From: a virus
Virus record (IMG/VR): IMGVR_UViG_3300030333_004442
Coordinates: 1 to 55,561 of that record
Length of the DNA: 55,561 bases
Strand: one strand, 5' to 3'
Shown piece by piece: positions 6,727 through 14,236 of the stretch (position 1 is the stretch's first letter; each line of letters opens with the position of its first letter). A model generated the notes under the pieces. It searched no databases. It was given only the letters and a program-made list of their open reading frames with translations, and was not told the origin of the DNA. A program made the position numbers and the translations under genes.

Positions 6727-8661
6727 TTATTCCTCTAGCTTGCTGTTTAAGCCATCAATCAGATTTTGAACTTCCTGTGACGAAAGCTCCCGATTAACTT
6801 CAAAAAGAAGTTTTTCATCGTCCTCACCGTAAATAGTTTCTGAAATCCCTTTTGATAAAGAAACTAAATCACCCAAACCCTTGAAAGTGTTCTGGGTTGT
6901 GTTTTGTGTGCTGTCATACGCCCACTTTGAACGGATAGAGCGTTTGCGTGCGCCCATATCTCTTGTGTCGTCTGTGACCTTGGTGTACATCTTCCCATTT
7001 GCGCCGGGGGTCGTATATGTCTCTCGCTTCGCGGGTGCCGCCAGAAGGTCGCCTGTCTCTGGCTCTTCTTCACCACCTTCTTCATCGCCGCCTCCAAGGT
7101 CACCGCCAAGACCACCGCCTTCGTCGCCGCCTCCAAGCTCATCACCGCCGCCCATGTCGCCGCCTTCAGCGCCACCAGCTTCTTCTTCGACCGGCTCATC
7201 TTCTTCGGCTGCTTTCTCAAGCTGTGCCTCAAATTTCTTATCATAGAACATTTCACGCTGTACTCGCAGCACCTCTTCTTCAGAGAGAGCAAAGATGTTC
7301 CGATAGACCCACTGCTTGGAGAAGTAGCCTTCTGTTGCCGCCCCTGCAACGTCAAACTTGGTGCGGAGATGTTCAAGCTCCTGCATCGCAGCAATCTGAG
7401 ATGGATTATTTAATTTCAGTTGAAAGGCAACGAGGTCGTCGCCTCGATAACCAAGAGTGTAAAGATGAATAATCCCAATCTTCTCAAGCTCGGCTACCAC
7501 TGAGCGTTGGAGCCTTTGAATTGTGCGAGCGAATCGAATATCTTTCTGAGCAAGAGTTGTCTTGTCCTCATCCGCTCCTTCACCACGGGATAGATACGAT
7601 TGCGGCACTTTGAGGGCTGCGAACAGCTTATCTCGCAGATATTTAACATCGTCAATATCTCCAGTGTAGCTTCCACCGGGCAGAGATTCAATTCTGGATG
7701 ACTCTCCACCACGAACGGGAATAAAGTAATCCTCGTCAATGCTCATTGGGTTGTATCGAAGGTCTACTCGCCCGGTTGAGCTATCCACAACCTGTGAACG
7801 CTTCATCTGAGTCATAACCTTCTGCATGTACTGCTCAACATCTTGTGGTGCGATGTTTCCGATATCAATATAGAACGCACGGCGCTCTGGAGAGCGTGTA
7901 ATACGATAGCTCATCATCGCATCTTCAAGGAGGTGCAACTGACGCCAGATGCGACGGGCTGGCTCCAAAATAGATGTACCATAGGGTGCGTACCGGTCGT
8001 TCCCCAAAATACGGAAATGGGCAACCTGCCAATTTTCAAAAGTCAGACCAGCAGAGTTCCACTGAAACTGGACATAGTTTGGATTGGTCGGGTCTTCGCC
8101 CTCAAGCCGCTCAACCTCTGCAACTGGCATGGGTACGAATGATTTGACGCCTGTAGTTTCATCAATATCGACATACAGAAAATAATCACCATACTTGCAC
8201 ATTGTACGACACCAGCCATACAAGTTGAAGTCGATGTTCAAAACATTTTTATAAAGCGTGAGAAGCGTACCCTTAATTTCTTCATTAACACACTCAATAT
8301 TAATGATGGGCTTCAACTCATTATGATACGTCATCTCATCGGCGTAAATATCCAATGCTGATGCAATAATGGGCTCGTATTCCATCTGGTCAAAGTCAAC
8401 ATACCGCTCATTCCTGAGCCGGTTGTTCATCGCCTCGGAAGTAATCTGCTCAAACGGATTATAGTGCGTTTTCTGGAATTGTTTACCAGAAGCAGACACA
8501 AATCGGGTCGCGTAATTGTCGAGCGCCTTTCTTCTAAATTTTCTTCGGTTCTGTTGTCTACGATTTACAATAGGACCAGAGAACAACCTTGTAAGCCTCT
8601 TGAAAAGTGCCGATTGTTCATTCTTGATGTTCTGATTATTGTTGATGTTGTCGTCAGCCAT
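6727..8661 (-). CDS. gp20: Portal vertex protein, T4 gp20-like
   Basis: 644 residues, against 524 in T4 gp20. Family blocks are clear: YEPIIASALDIYADE near residue 100, NLYGWCRTMCKYGDYFLYVD, the RRAFYIDIGN block, the RYNPMSIDEDYFIPVR block followed by SLPGG, and LRDKLFAALKVPQSYL. The dodecameric portal sits at one capsid vertex, nucleates head assembly, and is the channel through which the terminase drives DNA. The extra length is mostly a Gly/Glu/Asp-rich low-complexity insertion at about residues 485-540 followed by a ~100-residue C-terminal region with basic (GARKRSIRSKW) and acidic parts. It starts 7 nt after the terminase stop, which supports co-expression of the packaging pair. Confidence 0.95.
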   Translation of the reverse strand: MADDNINNNQNIKNEQSALFKRLTRLFSGPIVNRRQQNRRKFRRKALDNYATRFVSASGKQFQKTHYNPFEQITSEAMNNRLRNERYVDFDQMEYEPIIASALDIYADEMTYHNELKPIINIECVNEEIKGTLLTLYKNVLNIDFNLYGWCRTMCKYGDYFLYVDIDETTGVKSFVPMPVAEVERLEGEDPTNPNYVQFQWNSAGLTFENWQVAHFRILGNDRYAPYGTSILEPARRIWRQLHLLEDAMMSYRITRSPERRAFYIDIGNIAPQDVEQYMQKVMTQMKRSQVVDSSTGRVDLRYNPMSIDEDYFIPVRGGESSRIESLPGGSYTGDIDDVKYLRDKLFAALKVPQSYLSRGEGADEDKTTLAQKDIRFARTIQRLQRSVVAELEKIGIIHLYTLGYRGDDLVAFQLKLNNPSQIAAMQELEHLRTKFDVAGAATEGYFSKQWVYRNIFALSEEEVLRVQREMFYDKKFEAQLEKAAEEDEPVEEEAGGAEGGDMGGGDELGGGDEGGGLGGDLGGGDEEGGEEEPETGDLLAAPAKRETYTTPGANGKMYTKVTDDTRDMGARKRSIRSKWAYDSTQNTTQNTFKGLGDLVSLSKGISETIYGEDDEKLLFEVNRELSSQEVQNLIDGLNSKLEE

Positions 8662-8668
8662 TTATTAT

Positions 8669-10255
8669 CTACCCCTTAAATAAGCTCGGAAATTCTTTCA
8701 TTAATTCTTCAGTCTGCTTTGCTTCCGCTTCATACTTCGTGCCACTATATCCTATCATACCTGATATCTTTGTGTTAAGTGTTGAATTCGTCTTTGTCAT
8801 AGCGTTCATAAAAGCCTTTCTGTACTCTGTATCCCTCTGATTGGAAACCAACGCCGTATCTCTCACCCAACATCCGATTGCCATCGACATAACAAGGTCA
8901 TCGTTATATCCCTTCATCGCTTCGGGCTTCCCGTTGTTCCACACAAAGGTTTTTAATTCATTATATAGTCTTGAGGACTTGACAGTAATTAGGTCGTTCC
9001 GCACAAACTCTTCCAGCTTTGCGATAATAAGCGGTCTGGTCTTCATCGAGGTGGTGAAACCCGGCACGGCATTTGACTGACTTCTGGCAGCATATGACTC
9101 CACATACTCATGGCTTCCCTTGGTGGAATAATATAAATTCGTATACTGCATATCCTCCAGCTTGGTCAACACGGCATATCCAACATTGTTGTTCTCAACC
9201 ACTATCATAGCGTTCCCAAACTGCTTGCCCGTATCGGAAAGAAACATGGCATACATATCCAACTCGACCTTGCCCTGATATTCGGCAACCTGTGTCATAT
9301 CTGTAATATCAATAACGTGAAATGCAGAATAATCACGACCATCACCTCTCGCTACGTCAGCCACCAATAAATATGAATGTTCTGGGTCGTATTCATCCCA
9401 CAGCCACAGGTTCCTATCAAAGCCCGCACGATGGCGCGGTGTTTGAACGATGCCCTCCATCTTCACAATATCATCTGGATGAATGACCGTCTCACCAGAC
9501 ATGTTGAAGTTACATTCTAACTCTTGAGCAACCTGCCTGCGGGACATATTCTTGGTTTCATTTTCAAACCATGCCAAGTCTCTATCAGGATGCACATCCC
9601 AAGGGAGCTTTGTCGGATAGAAATCATTTGACTGTTCCTCTGCGCCGACATAGGCTTGGTGGAACCAGTTACCAACACCATTAGGGGTGGAAAGGGCGAT
9701 ACACCGACCACCAGTTGACAGCGTTGGGTACAGACCTGTCCACAGTTCTTCAAGCCCATCGACGTGTGCTGCCTCGTCAATTACAAGAAGCGACAACGCC
9801 TCTGAACGACCAGCATCGGCACTAGTAGAAGATGCCTTAATCTGTGAGCCGTTGGTCAACTCAAACGATGTGCGGTTATCAACATTAATGCTTGCAATTC
9901 TAATCCAGTCTGGCAAATGCCGCATAATGTTTTTAACTTTCTTAACGAGGTTGGCTGCTGTACCGAACTTCGTCGCCATGACCAACACGTTCTTATCTCG
10001 GTGGAACAGCATCATCCAAACAACATAGCCCGCAGTGATGGTAGAGATACCAAGCTGGCGAGCCTTTAAGATTACATTGAAGCGATGGTCATTGAAGTCA
10101 CTAAGCAGTTGTTGCTGAAAGTCATAAGTCCGAAATGGAATCAGCCCGTGCATCGGGTGTGAAATTTTAGCGTAATTGTTTAAAAAATAGGTCGGGTCTT
10201 TGCCGCACTGGACAATCTCTTTCAGCATCTGTTGTTTCGTTAGTGGGTAAGACAT
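8669..10255 (-). CDS. gp17: Large terminase subunit, T4 gp17-like
   Basis: 528 residues with both terminase activities visible. ATPase domain: Walker A-like LKARQLGIST (residues ~63-72), Walker B LLVIDEAAH (~156-164, with the catalytic Glu161) and coupling motif ALSTPNG (~187-193). Nuclease domain with RNase H fold: LVADVARGDGRDYS (Asp300, Asp308), VVENNNVG (Glu354) and YNDDLVMSM (Asp452/453). The protein cuts concatemeric DNA and pumps it through the portal encoded next door. It lacks a long N-terminal extension compared with T4 gp17 (610 residues). The ATG at 10255 lies 8 nt after the previous stop. No recognisable small terminase subunit is seen nearby. Confidence 0.96.
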   Translation of the reverse strand: MSYPLTKQQMLKEIVQCGKDPTYFLNNYAKISHPMHGLIPFRTYDFQQQLLSDFNDHRFNVILKARQLGISTITAGYVVWMMLFHRDKNVLVMATKFGTAANLVKKVKNIMRHLPDWIRIASINVDNRTSFELTNGSQIKASSTSADAGRSEALSLLVIDEAAHVDGLEELWTGLYPTLSTGGRCIALSTPNGVGNWFHQAYVGAEEQSNDFYPTKLPWDVHPDRDLAWFENETKNMSRRQVAQELECNFNMSGETVIHPDDIVKMEGIVQTPRHRAGFDRNLWLWDEYDPEHSYLLVADVARGDGRDYSAFHVIDITDMTQVAEYQGKVELDMYAMFLSDTGKQFGNAMIVVENNNVGYAVLTKLEDMQYTNLYYSTKGSHEYVESYAARSQSNAVPGFTTSMKTRPLIIAKLEEFVRNDLITVKSSRLYNELKTFVWNNGKPEAMKGYNDDLVMSMAIGCWVRDTALVSNQRDTEYRKAFMNAMTKTNSTLNTKISGMIGYSGTKYEAEAKQTEELMKEFPSLFKG

Positions 10256-10263
10256 TCATTTCT

Positions 10264-10557
10264 CTACTTCTTCTTTTTTTCATATAGGTCATCATCGTCA
10301 AAGTCGCCGCTGTACATCATATCAGCATCCATCTGTGCTTCTTCATAAGCTTTGTACAACGCTTCCGCAGCTTCGGGGAATCTACTCTTGAGAGCATCCC
10401 GCACAGCCGCTGCCGTTGGGGGTTGTCCAGCCAGCGTATACCCAAGCTGCTTTGCAGCTTCTATTTGCTTCTTCCCTTGACCAGCGGTGATGTTTTCTTT
10501 CACAGCCTTATATTCTTCTCTGATAATCTGTTCGATTTGTTCTTTAGTGATTTTCAT
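10264..10557 (-). CDS. Small acidic-tailed protein, 97 aa, directly upstream of terminase
   Basis: The ATG at 10557 is chosen because AGGAG lies 7 nt upstream; an upstream start would place the ribosome binding site inside the gene. The N-terminus MKITKEQIEQIIREEY is an amphipathic helix of the same type as in the 169-residue gene at 11047-11556. The rest is helical, with QPPTAAAVRDALKSRFPEAAEALYKAYEEA, then a very acidic run (DFDDDDLYE) and four lysines. Position directly before the large terminase is where a small terminase subunit would be expected, but length and composition do not clearly support that. A prohead-protease-cleaved internal head protein is the other option. Confidence 0.5.
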   Translation of the reverse strand: MKITKEQIEQIIREEYKAVKENITAGQGKKQIEAAKQLGYTLAGQPPTAAAVRDALKSRFPEAAEALYKAYEEAQMDADMMYSGDFDDDDLYEKKKK

Positions 10558-10567
10558 TTGTAAACTC

Positions 10568-11035
10568 CTACGATTGCTTCGACGCAACAAAATATTCTAC
10601 ATCAACTGATGCAGTGTTAGCTTGAGCAGCGATATTGTCCAGCGATGCAAATGCTGCAAAAGCTGAACCGTCTGTCTTTACCTCAAGCTTGTTATCATAA
10701 AACACCATCGTCTGCCCAGCAGCCAATTTAAAATATGCAGTATCCGCGCTGGCATCAATAAGCTGAAGTGTCACATAGTTGGTATCATCAAGGTTTGTGA
10801 TGCGAATATATTTAACATCTCCAGCAACATATGTTCCGGCAGAACCTGTGGAGCCGCTGTTATCAAAAGAAATTAAATTGGTTTGGGCTGAAGTTGGGAC
10901 ACGAATAATTCTCTGAGCGGTTGTGTTGATGCCAGCCACCGAGTACACATTATTATAAACATGTTCAACCCCGTTGACCTTCACAGCCTCAGTTACACTA
11001 ACTTGCAGCTTTCCAACTTTAACCTTCGTTGCCAT
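10568..11035 (-). CDS. Hypothetical beta-rich structural protein, 155 aa
   Basis: The ATG at 11035 follows GGAG at 8-nt spacing. The composition is rich in Val, Thr, Ala, Ser, Asn and Asp, with alternating strands such as KVKVGKLQVSVTEAVKVNG, VKYIRITNLDDTNYVTLQL and FKLAAGQTMVFYDNKLEV. There are no cysteines, no signal peptide and no membrane segment. This pattern suits a jelly-roll or Ig-like virion protein, for example a head decoration or neck protein. I do not recognise a specific family. It lies within the packaging/head group, which supports a virion role. Confidence 0.55.
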   Translation of the reverse strand: MATKVKVGKLQVSVTEAVKVNGVEHVYNNVYSVAGINTTAQRIIRVPTSAQTNLISFDNSGSTGSAGTYVAGDVKYIRITNLDDTNYVTLQLIDASADTAYFKLAAGQTMVFYDNKLEVKTDGSAFAAFASLDNIAAQANTASVDVEYFVASKQS

Positions 11036-11046
11036 CTCTTATACTC

Positions 11047-11556
11047 CTACTGTGGCACCGACTTTGCGCCGTCCGCTGCCATATGGGGAAGCGGTGCAGG
11101 CTCAACACCCTGCATCTGTGCGACCAAATCAGTAATCATTTCGTCAAGATACTCAAGCCGGTCAAGGATTGCTGGGTCTTCCGTCAGCCCAGCCATCTGA
11201 ACAATTTCATCACCAATCTTTTCAATCTGAGTGATTGTTCTGGAGTGGTCATCTCCTTCAGCGAGGTCATCGCCACCTTGGTTGTGCTTCTCAAGCGCAA
11301 CCATTGCGTCAACAATAATGTTTGCCTGCTTGATGACATAAGATGCATACTCGGAAGCAGAATCAGTCGAGCCTGCTCCTGCCATATCCTCTCCAGCCTT
11401 CAACAATCCCATTGCCGCGCCCTTAGCATCGTTCTGGTACTGCATGATAAGTCGGTCTGGTGCTTCAGACAAAGAGGTGCCACCATTGGGGTTGCGCCTA
11501 AGATTGTCCATTTCTTCTGCAATAATCTGCTTTAATCTTGTTTTAGTTACTTTCAT
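11047..11556 (-). CDS. Helical protein, 169 aa, with N-terminal KVTKTRLKQIIAEE motif
   Basis: The ATG at 11556 lies 7 nt after GGAGG and shares one base with the previous stop (TGATG), so translation is probably coupled; a GTG one codon earlier is possible. The N-terminus MKVTKTRLKQIIAEEM is an amphipathic helix like that of the 97-residue gene. The rest is predicted mostly helical and acidic (EYASYVIKQANIIVDAMVALEKH, RTITQIEKIGDEIVQMAG), ending with a Pro/Ala segment. IIAEE contains an [LI]-x-E site of the kind cut by T4-type prohead proteases, so an internal head protein with a removable targeting tag is plausible but inferred. Family not recognised. Confidence 0.5.
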   Translation of the reverse strand: MKVTKTRLKQIIAEEMDNLRRNPNGGTSLSEAPDRLIMQYQNDAKGAAMGLLKAGEDMAGAGSTDSASEYASYVIKQANIIVDAMVALEKHNQGGDDLAEGDDHSRTITQIEKIGDEIVQMAGLTEDPAILDRLEYLDEMITDLVAQMQGVEPAPLPHMAADGAKSVPQ

Positions 11557-12110
11557 CACTTGTCCTCCTTCTCGGCAGGGCGCTTGTCGTTCTTCGCCTT
11601 ACCCTTTCTACCTTGGTCGAGCCAGCTTCTGATAGACTTATCGAGCCTATCTTCGCTGCTGCCCTGAAGGGCTGGTTCAACATCTTCGCCCAAGGTGCCA
11701 ATCTCATAAATACAAGTGGCTTGGACCCAGTTGCGGTGGGCACCAACCGACTGAACATATGCATCCATGTCTCCAGACTTTTTCAAGTTGAGAGATGACT
11801 TGGTTACTTTGCGATATTCTTTCTTGATAAACGATGTGATGTTCTCAAGGCGACCGTAAAGGTCTGACTCAAAGTTTTTATCGTGGGCTTCTTCCATTGT
11901 CACTTCGCCATGATATTTGACTTGCAATTGATTGCCGACCATAGAAACACGAAAGCCATCCATGACACGGGGGTCGCGGATGCCTACTTCTTCTTCTCTG
12001 CGGAGCCCAATCTTGACTGGGTTTCCTTCTTCATCGAGGGCACCATCATGCGTGTTCGCAACTGCTTGTGAAATGCCTCTAACAATATCTAATACGCTCA
12101 TTTCAGCCAT
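11556..12110 (-). CDS. Hypothetical protein, 184 aa
   Basis: The ATG at 12110 overlaps the previous stop by 8 nt and has a weak GAGAGAAG ahead of it; an alternative ATG three codons later would give MSVLDIVRG. The N-terminal part (SVLDIVRGISQAVANTHDG) is followed by a beta region (GFRVSMVGNQLQVKYHGEVTME) and a helical, basic region (SFIKKEYRKVTKSSLNLKK), then a segment WVQATCIYEIGTLG and a highly charged C-terminus. No catalytic or membrane motif is seen. The family is not recognised; similar mid-size proteins are common next to the terminase in marine T4-like genomes, with unknown function. Confidence 0.5.
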   Translation of the reverse strand: MAEMSVLDIVRGISQAVANTHDGALDEEGNPVKIGLRREEEVGIRDPRVMDGFRVSMVGNQLQVKYHGEVTMEEAHDKNFESDLYGRLENITSFIKKEYRKVTKSSLNLKKSGDMDAYVQSVGAHRNWVQATCIYEIGTLGEDVEPALQGSSEDRLDKSIRSWLDQGRKGKAKNDKRPAEKEDK

Positions 12111-12780
12111 TTTTTCTTCTCTCCCTGAGTGCTTTTAATTTCCTGCGCCCGCGCTGTCTTCTAATCTCAGCAAGAGCAATCTTCTCAATATAATCCATTG
12201 CCTTCTTCAAGCTACCATCCTTAGTCTGACCTTGAATCTGGTCCCATTCATCAGCGACGGAATCAAGCAAGTCCAAAAGAGCAGGAGTATCGTCTGTCGG
12301 CTCTCCACCGCCTTCGCCTTCCGGTCCACCGCCGCCTTCGCCACCAGCCTTCTCCATTGCATCGCCCTGCTGACGAACCTGTGCAATCAGAGCATCAACC
12401 TTCTTGGCAGCTTCAGGGTCATCGGCTGCTTTATCCTTGAGTGCGTCAAGGTTAGCTTCCATGTCATCCATAGCCTCGCCAGCAGCTTCACCGCCATCGG
12501 AAGCCACGTCCTGAGCAAGCTCTTCAGGCTCTGGTACTTCATCGCCCAGAACCCCTTCTTTATCGGGTCCAAGCAAGTCTTCGATTACCTCTGCATAAGC
12601 CTTAAAGACATTCACATATGATTTGACGATTTTCTTTCCACCGCCTTTTAGTTTGTCCCAGAATCCTTCTTCCAGAACGCTGTCTCCATATTCCTCTTGG
12701 AGCATCGAAACAAATTCTTCTTTTACCACCCGCTCATATTGCTCTTGGGTGATGTTATATTTAGGGTCGCCAGCCGTCAT
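12103..12780 (-). CDS. Acidic low-complexity protein, 225 aa
   Basis: The ATG at 12780 is preferred: AGAGGA lies just upstream, and a more distal ATG at 12807 would increase overlap with the zinc-ribbon gene without a ribosome binding site. The N-terminus (KYNITQEQYERVVKEEFVSML) resembles the helical N-terminal motif of neighbouring genes. A helical middle is followed by an acidic Ala/Glu/Asp stretch (residues ~85-130), a Gly/Glu-rich run (near 12300-12350) and a strongly basic C-terminus (EIRRQRGRRKLKALRERRK). This bipolar charge layout is typical of scaffold or internal head proteins, which is an inference. It overlaps the zinc-ribbon gene by 20 nt. Confidence 0.5.
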   Translation of the reverse strand: MTAGDPKYNITQEQYERVVKEEFVSMLQEEYGDSVLEEGFWDKLKGGGKKIVKSYVNVFKAYAEVIEDLLGPDKEGVLGDEVPEPEELAQDVASDGGEAAGEAMDDMEANLDALKDKAADDPEAAKKVDALIAQVRQQGDAMEKAGGEGGGGPEGEGGGEPTDDTPALLDLLDSVADEWDQIQGQTKDGSLKKAMDYIEKIALAEIRRQRGRRKLKALRERRKNG

Positions 12781-13147
12781 TCCATCTTTCCTCTCTGTCT
12801 TGAACATAGTCTATGTAGCAAGACCAGCAACACTGAAATTTGGTCATGTACAAGTCGTCTTTCGGATTGAAAGAATAGTTTTTGCACACTGGGCAAACTT
12901 TAGTAGCGCGGTCTTCAGTGTTAAGTAGTTTCTTGGAAACAAAAACGCCATCATCGACCTCGACCTTTTCCGTCTTGGAGCGCCACAACCTCTCTTTCTC
13001 AGCCATCCCCTTTAGTTGGTCAAGATATTCAGCCTCCGATTCATCTGTCCAATCAGCTTTAGGGTTCTTGATGGCTTCTTCGCCATACTGCTCCTTTACA
13101 GCTTTTTCTATCTTTGCGATGCGGTCCCAATTCTTTTTTTCGCTCAT
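12761..13147 (-). CDS. Zinc-ribbon protein of unknown function, 128 aa
   Basis: I take the ATG at 13147, which forms an ATGA overlap with the previous stop; a longer frame exists upstream but lies inside the previous gene. The N-terminal ~75 residues are charged and helical (WDRIAKIEKAVKEQYGEEA). The C-terminal part holds CPVC (Cys85, Cys88) and CCWSC (Cys106/107, Cys110), a four-cysteine zinc ribbon separated by an 18-residue loop, followed by IDYVQDREERWNDGWRP. The ribbon is compact and could bind DNA, RNA or protein. No catalytic motif is present. It sits between the lysis-like genes and the head-region genes. Confidence 0.55.
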   Translation of the reverse strand: MSEKKNWDRIAKIEKAVKEQYGEEAIKNPKADWTDESEAEYLDQLKGMAEKERLWRSKTEKVEVDDGVFVSKKLLNTEDRATKVCPVCKNYSFNPKDDLYMTKFQCCWSCYIDYVQDREERWNDGWRP

Positions 13148-13620
13148 TGGTTCACCGCATATGTAATCCCAACTGTGACGCCCGCGCCCACAACAAATGA
13201 AGTTAAAATCGCAACCGGTAGAACCCAATCGGGTCGTTTATTAATTGCAATTTCTTCCAGTGACTCAATCCTTCTCAATTGAGACTCAAAGATTTCTTCA
13301 TGCATTGTTCGCTCTGATAAACGCAGTGCCTGTTCTGCGTCCAACTGCAACTGAACCCGCTGCAAAGAAAAATTAAAATTACTTTCAGCAATCGACAAAC
13401 TCAATGCATGGTCATACTGAATCTTGGTCATCGCATCGCCAGTCAACAAGATACCAGCGAAGGGTGCCGGTGCGCCCTCAGCTAAATCTGTCACCCTCAA
13501 ATCCAAATTCAAGCTCAACCCGGCTGGTGCTTCGGGTAAAGTCACTTCAGGGTCGTCTGCTACGGCAACTGTTGAAAACAAAAGAGACGCTGCTGTCATC
13601 ATAGCAATAATTTTCTTCAT
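13144..13620 (-). CDS. Secreted coiled-coil protein with C-terminal membrane anchor, possible spanin
   Basis: 158 residues. The N-terminus is a clear signal peptide: positive MKK, hydrophobic core AMMTAASLLFSTVA, likely signal peptidase I cleavage after AVA. No lipobox cysteine is present. Then comes a Pro/Ala-rich stretch (EGAPAPFAGILLTGDAM), a helical region of ~65 residues likely to form a coiled coil, and a C-terminal transmembrane helix (VLPVAILTSFVVGAGVTVGI). A periplasmic coiled coil between membranes recalls spanins; a unimolecular spanin has an outer-membrane lipid anchor and an inner-membrane C-terminal helix, and here the lipid anchor is missing. It follows two other membrane genes, so a lysis role is plausible but not proven. 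Confidence 0.55.
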   Translation of the reverse strand: MKKIIAMMTAASLLFSTVAVADDPEVTLPEAPAGLSLNLDLRVTDLAEGAPAPFAGILLTGDAMTKIQYDHALSLSIAESNFNFSLQRVQLQLDAEQALRLSERTMHEEIFESQLRRIESLEEIAINKRPDWVLPVAILTSFVVGAGVTVGITYAVNQ

Positions 13621-13628
13621 ATATACTC

Positions 13629-14024
13629 CTAATCTACTTTGGTCAAGCCATACTTCGCAGCCAACTCACCGACCACATGGTCAAGAGGCTTGTCGCGGTT
13701 CTCAAGTATTTCTCTTTCAAAGTCTTCACCGTGTTCTCTGATAATCTCGCCAACCGCTGCTTTCTGTTCTTCACTAAGACTATCCATTTTCTCGTTGAGA
13801 ATTCTCATAACTTCCTCGGTGCGCTCTTGGGCGCTCTGTCGAGAAGTGCGCTCTTCTTCTTCTGCCTGACGGCGAATATCCAAAACCTCTTTGGCTTTGT
13901 TACCGCGTGAGCCTGCAATAAAGCCGAAAACGCCGATGACCGCAGCTAAGAAAAATAGCCACTGGTCAACGACGAATTTCCAAGCCTTCTTACAGAATTC
14001 TTTTACTGCCAGCCAAGTTAACAA
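13629..14024 (-). CDS. Membrane-anchored coiled-coil protein, spanin-like (Rz-like layout)
   Basis: Starts without ATG. A TTG at 14024 has AAGGGG 6-7 nt upstream, giving 131 residues; a GTG at 14051 would add nine residues but lacks a ribosome binding site and overlaps the holin-like gene. One transmembrane helix (WLFFLAAVIGVFGFIAG, within the first ~45 residues) is followed by ~90 residues of charged heptad-like helix (RRQAEEEERTSRQSAQERTE, EEQKAAVGEIIREHGEDF). A short N-terminal inner-membrane anchor plus a long coiled coil is the layout of an i-spanin such as Rz. The neighbours are a holin-like gene and a secreted coiled-coil gene. Alternative: a membrane-associated scaffold of unknown use. 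Confidence 0.5.
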   Translation of the reverse strand: MLTWLAVKEFCKKAWKFVVDQWLFFLAAVIGVFGFIAGSRGNKAKEVLDIRRQAEEEERTSRQSAQERTEEVMRILNEKMDSLSEEQKAAVGEIIREHGEDFEREILENRDKPLDHVVGELAAKYGLTKVD

Positions 14025-14026
14025 AA

Positions 14027-14230
14027 CTATCCCCTTGGTCCGTGTTTCCACGCAGTAGCCATATCAACTAATGCTTGTGTGCCAATGTATGCCAATGTCA
14101 CAGCAACCCAATCGCTGCTACTAACCAGCCCATAACCACAGAGCCCAGTGGCTGTAAGCCATGCTAAAAACTTTCTTGAAATGAACCTCTCTACATGTTT
14201 ATCGGCTAATGCCTTAACTCTATCCATCAT
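14027..14230 (-). CDS. Holin-like small membrane protein, 67 aa
   Basis: The ATG at 14230 follows GGGAGG at 6-nt spacing. The protein has a basic N-terminus (MMDRVKALADKHVERFISRK) and two hydrophobic helices (FLAWLTATGLCGYGLV and WVAVTLAYIGTQALVDMAT) separated by a short polar turn (SSSD), ending in a short charged tail (WKHGPRG). Size, two-helix topology and neighbours fit a class II-like holin, which makes the membrane lesion that times lysis. There is no endolysin in the window to confirm a lysis cassette. Its ribosome binding site can pair with an upstream CCTCCC (see the hairpin at 14237-14267), which may delay its translation. Confidence 0.55.
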   Translation of the reverse strand: MMDRVKALADKHVERFISRKFLAWLTATGLCGYGLVSSSDWVAVTLAYIGTQALVDMATAWKHGPRG

Positions 14231-14236
14231 TCAACA

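Noticed and set aside
7060-7200. Simple-sequence repeat of GCC/CCG type as a regulatory or unstable tract
   Set aside because: It is explained by Gly/Glu/Asp codons of the portal's low-complexity segment.
6864-7394. 176-aa minus-strand frame inside the portal gene
   Set aside because: Out-of-frame shadow of the portal, whose frame carries all gp20 motifs.
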